64,000 nucleotides of DNA, from assembly GCF_030704535.1 (NCBI RefSeq), contig NC_081811.1, positions 361,501 through 425,500 on the forward strand, read 5' to 3'. Shown in pieces: positions 59,453-64,000 of this stretch (position 1 is the stretch's first letter; each line of letters begins with the position of its first letter). The position numbers and the translations under genes are program-made. Source of the stretch: Vitis vinifera. Taxonomy: Eukaryota; Streptophyta; Magnoliopsida; Vitales; Vitaceae. A model generated the notes under the pieces. It was not told the DNA's origin. It ran no database searches and saw only the letters and a program-made list of their open reading frames with translations.

Positions 59453-59893
59453 GCGGATCGATCATGGTAATGGTGATGCTGGCCGTGAATTGGAGGTGGC
59501 CTCCATCTTTCCCCTCTCTCTCAACATGTACAGAATTTTCCTTCGTTTTCTTTCCTCTGTTAATCTCTGTTTCTGATTGATTTGTAGCTTCAGATTCTAC
59601 CGACGTTGAGATCGGTGTTTCTAGATCTGCAATTTTGCAGGAGTCGGGCTTCGAATTTCTGCGTAATTTGGCCCCTTTTTTTCAACAATTTGTGCAGAAT
59701 GGTGGAATTGGACAGCAAGGTGGCAAAAGCCTACCTTCGATTTGAAAGTGAATGGGCAAAAATTTTGCTGCTCCTTAGATCTGCAATTTCACTATCATTT
59801 CTCCCTAAAATTTGTCCAGAAATGGTGAGAAATCGAAGAAATGCTGCTACTGGCCGGGTCACCTGATCTTTCTGTACGCAATTTTCTTTTTCT
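59453..59893. repeat. Segment shared with the 3' flank of peptide gene 1
   Basis: Partner of 26455-26905; the same blocks in the same order. Confidence 0.8.
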
Positions 59894-60420
59894 CTGTTTT
59901 TAGATCGGAAAATGCTTCTCCACTGAAAAAGTCAGGAATAATACATTATACATGAGAGTTAGTCCCTTGAAAAGGAGTTCTTTAAAGGCATATTTGGTGG
60001 ACTACCAGAGTGCTCAACTCAAATAATTAGGGTACAATGAGTCTAAAATTTTGGACCTGGTCAGCTTAATCCAAATTTCATGTCTATGGACAAATTTTCA
60101 AACTGCTACTTCAAAGCCATATTAATAACAATTTTGATAACATAATGCAAATATGTGATAATGATTAGGGTAGGCTATGGAAGAAAATTTTCTGGTTTCA
60201 TTATGGAAAATTTGAAAGAAAATTAAATACAACTAGGATAAGTTAGATCTTATGTGTTTTTAAATTATTTAACCAGTTAAAATAATTGAAATAAATGTGA
60301 GAGAAATAAACTAGAGAAGAAAAAAATGAGAAAAAATAAAAATTATATTTATATCATATTGGGTTAATGAAAGCACAGGATCAGGGGAAATGTAAATGGT
60401 AAAAAAGATCATTTTCTTAT
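59894..60420. other. Intergenic DNA
   Basis: AT-rich. I looked here for RPC8 exons 1 and 2 (present in copy 2) and found neither. Confidence 0.4.
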
Positions 60421-60476
60421 ATTTGCTATTTTTATGGCTGATTGTGAAAATCCATTTCTTCTACCAGAGAATTGAC

Positions 60477-63400
60477 GCAACTTGAGTCAAAATTAAGCAA
60501 ATCGACAGAGCCTCAATTACTTGGGTTCAGTTATTGAAATCCATTTTTGATGCTCCACCATGTCTAGAGCCATATTACTTATGGAAGCACAATTTATTCA
60601 CCTTTCTCACTACTTTCTTTGCCTTGCCCTTGCCCCTGTCCTTGTAGGGCTTTCAACTGTATCATATTAGTCCAGACAAGATGAAAACGGAGTCGATGGT
60701 ATTTCAATTGATGTATTTGGATGAAAATGACATGTACCAGTCGTTGGCACTCGTACCAGACCTGGGAAATGCTGTTGAATCCTGTAGGCCATTTATCTTC
60801 ATATAAGTCATTCTCTAGCTCCGTTGTAAAAGTGGCATCTTGGTTCCCAAAGACTGGTTGCAATATCAGAGCTAGAGATTGAAGATTGTTTAAAAACACT
60901 TTTATAACTTTTAGTTCAGCAGTTATATCCAAATCACTTCTTGTTAAGGAACATGTTATTCATATACTTTTTCCTAACTACTCTTTTCACAAAATCGTTG
61001 CTCCTTGACATTGCTCATGAGTTAAGGAATCAGCTTCCGAAGCATTGGGCATAATACCTGTGATTATTGGAGTGTGATCTTTCATCTTAGCTAGATACTT
61101 AGCTTAGTCCTTTCTAGTTGGTTATTATTTTTATGGGCTTTGCTGCTATGCTTTTTCATTATGGCCAAGATCATGTTGCTCTTCAAATACTTAATGCAAC
61201 GTAGTTGTACCCTGTCTCAGTGAGTTACCTCTCGAAGATGTAGAGTGGATATCAGAATTTTGTTTTTCAAAATAAACCTTGTTTTAGGGCATCCTTTGGC
61301 TTCTCATCAGTGAAAATAGCTGCTATGCACATGGTGAATTCTATTTTGTGTCATCATCATGAATAACACCTATTTAATATCTGCATACTGCTGATATCGA
61401 ATCTGTAATGGACAGTATCTCTTGGATTCTTTGAAGACGTCTACAGACTGGTCCATCTTATGCCAAATCCATCCCACTGTGAGCCTAACCCATAAAAGAA
61501 TCTCACCTACATTTAACTTTTTAATGGAATTAAAATTAGATTGTTTAGGATTTCACCATTTGCATTCTTTTTTTCTTTTGTTTTTTTCATTCATTTCACG
61601 GCTACTCCTTACATCCGTATGTATAGTGTTCTACTTTTTTGCCTTTTATGGAATTCCAGGAGTCAAGTCATATGGATACGGGATAATCAAGAACAAAAAT
61701 TTCCTATAGATGGGATAGACAAGGTTTAAGTTGTATAATTCTTTTAACAGTTCTATAATTATGCTAAAACTTCCAGTTGTGGTTTGCATTAACTTTTGGT
61801 GTTCTACTGCAGATAAGGTTCCAAGTTCAGAGTGTAAGTTATTCTCCAGTTCCAGTTGAGCAACCAAAAGAGTCAAAGCCATTTGCCCCTATGGTGATTT
61901 TGGTAAGTTCGTCCTTTGAACTTCATCCTTTCAAGGTTTTTCATCTCTAGAAGTAGGGCACCTCAAGCTCTTTTTCCTTTGGAAGCTGTGGTATAATTTT
62001 AAGGGCCTACTGCGGAGAGATATTGTTACTCCCTAAGATTTTGTTTTCACTGGTAAGAGTTTCTAAGTGCTGGCTGATGGAGAGTGCTCAAACTAGTTAT
62101 GTTATATTCTTTTATGGCTCTTCTTTTAGTTGGGTACCACTCTGGCAGTCGTTTGAGTACATTGAAACAATATTGCTATTATAAGGACTAGAAAAATGAA
62201 GTAAACAGACTTTTAGTAAATTATTCATAATAAGCTCCCAAACATTTATATTTTCTAGACAAATAACCTCTTATTTCTTGAATTTTTCTAGTAATTACTT
62301 GACTTCTTGGTTTTTAATTATTATTCTCTAATTTTCACTAGGAGATTATTTATTTATCCATTTATTAGAATTCTCATATATACAGATACATGTTGTGTAT
62401 TAGATATGCCTACTATGCTAAGTCTTTAGTTTATGGGTTGATACCACTTGTGGTAAGCCAAAAGTTTATTCATCGGTGAAGATGAAATTGTTTTTCACGG
62501 TAGTGATATTGAAATCTTTCTTTCTAGACATCATTTTGTATGATATGGCACTCTTAATCTAGGACGCTGTCGATGTATTCTAGGCTTTCTCAATTCACTA
62601 AGTTGCAGTTTTTCATTTTCTCTTCTCTTGTTGAGAAACCTGTTGTCTTTTTGTTTCTTTGCTTTCTGTATACTGTGCATGTTTATTGATTTTATCATCT
62701 TCCTTTTTTCTTTGTGCAATAAATTGGTTATTCCATAAAGGAAAAAAAATAAAAACCAAAGGCCCATTTTTATAGGACTCTTTGTCATATTCTTGTTATG
62801 TTCAGGCATTCCATTAATTTATACATACCAAAAGGCCCTTTTTTCTGTTACTAATATATACATATGTCATAGGTAATAAGAACATATTTTTTCTAATGTG
62901 TTTGTAAATGATATTTTTGAACAATGAATGCATGAATGGAAATGGGGGGAAGACAACTTTATTGTACAGGAAATGTTTTGGTTGCTTTTATAGAACCTAG
63001 TGAGCTACTCTGAATTTCTGTGAAAGCAGCAAATACCACTTATATGAAGGAAGAGACAAATATAGCTTGAGCAATAACAGTCCCAGAGATGATTAAGAAA
63101 AAAGGAGGTTAAGCCTGTAAGACAATTTTGACAGATCCACCCAATTTGACCTTAGTCACCCATTAGATTACCAAAAACAGAGATCCAAATTCATTTCAAT
63201 ATTTGGATATCTGATTGATTCAGTGAGTTCTCCAAGTATATCGTATATGCTCATAGTGATGGACGCTTTCCGGATGCACCCAACTTGTTTCTATTTGCAC
63301 TAGTTTTAAATAAAAAGGCATTTCTTGTACACAAATATATGTGGATGTCTTGTGGGATATTCATCAAATGTGCTTCCTATTAATTGAGAGTGTCAGGTAT

Positions 63401-63990
63401 ATATAGATGTGCCCCACTGGAAGAGAATGCCAGCTTCAGATTATTTTGGCTTGTTTTCTTCTTCCAATCCAATCTCAATGCTCTAAGTTCTTCAATAAGG
63501 AAATTAGTAGTCCTTCGGCAATCCTTAAATCTATTTACATGTCTTTGTAAAATGTAACAATTGATGTGAGGCACCTTTGTCTTTCTGAAAATCAACTCTA
63601 TGGTGTCTCTTGAATTTGTTCTCCTGGTATTTTATAATATTTTATCAGGGAGGATTGCTGCTTTTGTAAATGACAGTTCCTTTCTGACAAGGAGTTGCTC
63701 ATAGCTCTGTTTTCTGTTTTGCAGGGATCACTTGATTATGATGGTTTAAGTCCTGTTTCATGGTGGTGATCTGTTAAAAGAAAAGGGAGAAGCATCAGGA
63801 ACAGTAAAGGAAATCATACCCCTAGCTTGATTTAAATTTTCTTATCATAGGAGATAAATATTAAATTTTAGAAACAGTTTCTCATTTTGATTGGAAGGGG
63901 AAACTGCTATTGACGTAGCTCTGGCTTTGGTCAAGAAGAAATATCATCAGCCGTGGAAATTTTGCTCAAATTTAAAAGCACATTTGGCAA
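60477..63990. repeat. Recent segmental duplicate, copy B (partner 49403-52890)
   Basis: Same content and order as copy A. An extra stretch at 60421-60476 matches copy 1 (38482 onward) but not copy 2, so copy B keeps an older junction that copy A has lost. It extends to the window edge. Confidence 0.9.
61416..63769 (+). pseudogene. RPC8/RPC25 pseudogene, copy 3 (exons 4-7 only)
   Basis: Exon 4 from 61416 with an in-frame TAA at 61493, exon 5 at 61660-61723, exon 6 at 61813-61902, exon 7 at 63725-63769 (stop TGA). The peptides match copy 2 nearly residue for residue (IDGIDK here, IDGMDK there). Exons 1-3 are missing upstream. The stop in exon 4 falls on the same codon as in copy 2 but is TAA rather than TAG. 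Confidence 0.75.
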
Positions 63991-64000
63991 TTTTATTTTA

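Noticed and set aside
1..64000. CRISPR arrays, tRNA or rRNA genes
   Set aside because: None seen; the tandem repeats lack CRISPR spacing, and no tRNA cloverleaf boxes were recognised by eye.

Overview
The window looks like nuclear DNA of a eudicot plant. Genes carry many short exons with GT-AG introns, intergenic DNA is very AT-rich with long microsatellites, and there are plant-specific genes (PsbW, GAUT, MRS2-type Mg transporter, DRIP-type E3 ligase). Gene content and the LINE tails would suit grapevine (Vitis) or a relative, but that is inference; nothing here identifies the species.

Left part (1-23 kb), ordinary single-copy genes: the first two exons of a DRIP-like RING E3 ligase (minus, runs off the left edge); a complete eleven-exon MRS2/CorA-type magnesium transporter (minus, 5197-10240); an AT-rich gap; a complete nine-exon GAUT5/6-type galacturonosyltransferase (plus, 14767-21731) whose introns hold LINE 3' ends; and the two-exon nuclear gene for photosystem II subunit PsbW (plus, 22385-22881).

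Right part (24-64 kb), a duplicated accessory region: five intronless plus-strand genes for small secreted peptide precursors sharing a signal peptide and a C-terminal module of the form GPVPPSAxSSCTxIGG...PC. By motif they resemble the CTNIP/SCREW phytocytokines (ligands of HAESA-LIKE 3/NUT) and, in the PPS core, IDA-like peptides. Three carry one module (25289, 29279, 35400), one carries two (46964) and one carries five tandem 38-residue modules (58296), so the locus shows a series from single-unit to multi-unit prohormone. The last three genes lie about 11.4 kb apart and each is followed by a broken copy of the RNA polymerase III subunit RPC8/RPC25 (Rpb7-like) gene, so the cluster appears to have grown by duplicating a [peptide gene + RPC8 fragment] block. 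Around them are a glutathione reductase pseudogene and a compact rearranged copy of part of it, a retroelement-derived inverted repeat, a 5' fragment of a V-ATPase subunit c'' gene, and several minisatellites.

The most interesting system is the peptide cluster, especially the five-module precursor. Exon limits were worked out by hand from splice signals, reading phase and remembered family features; no database search was run.
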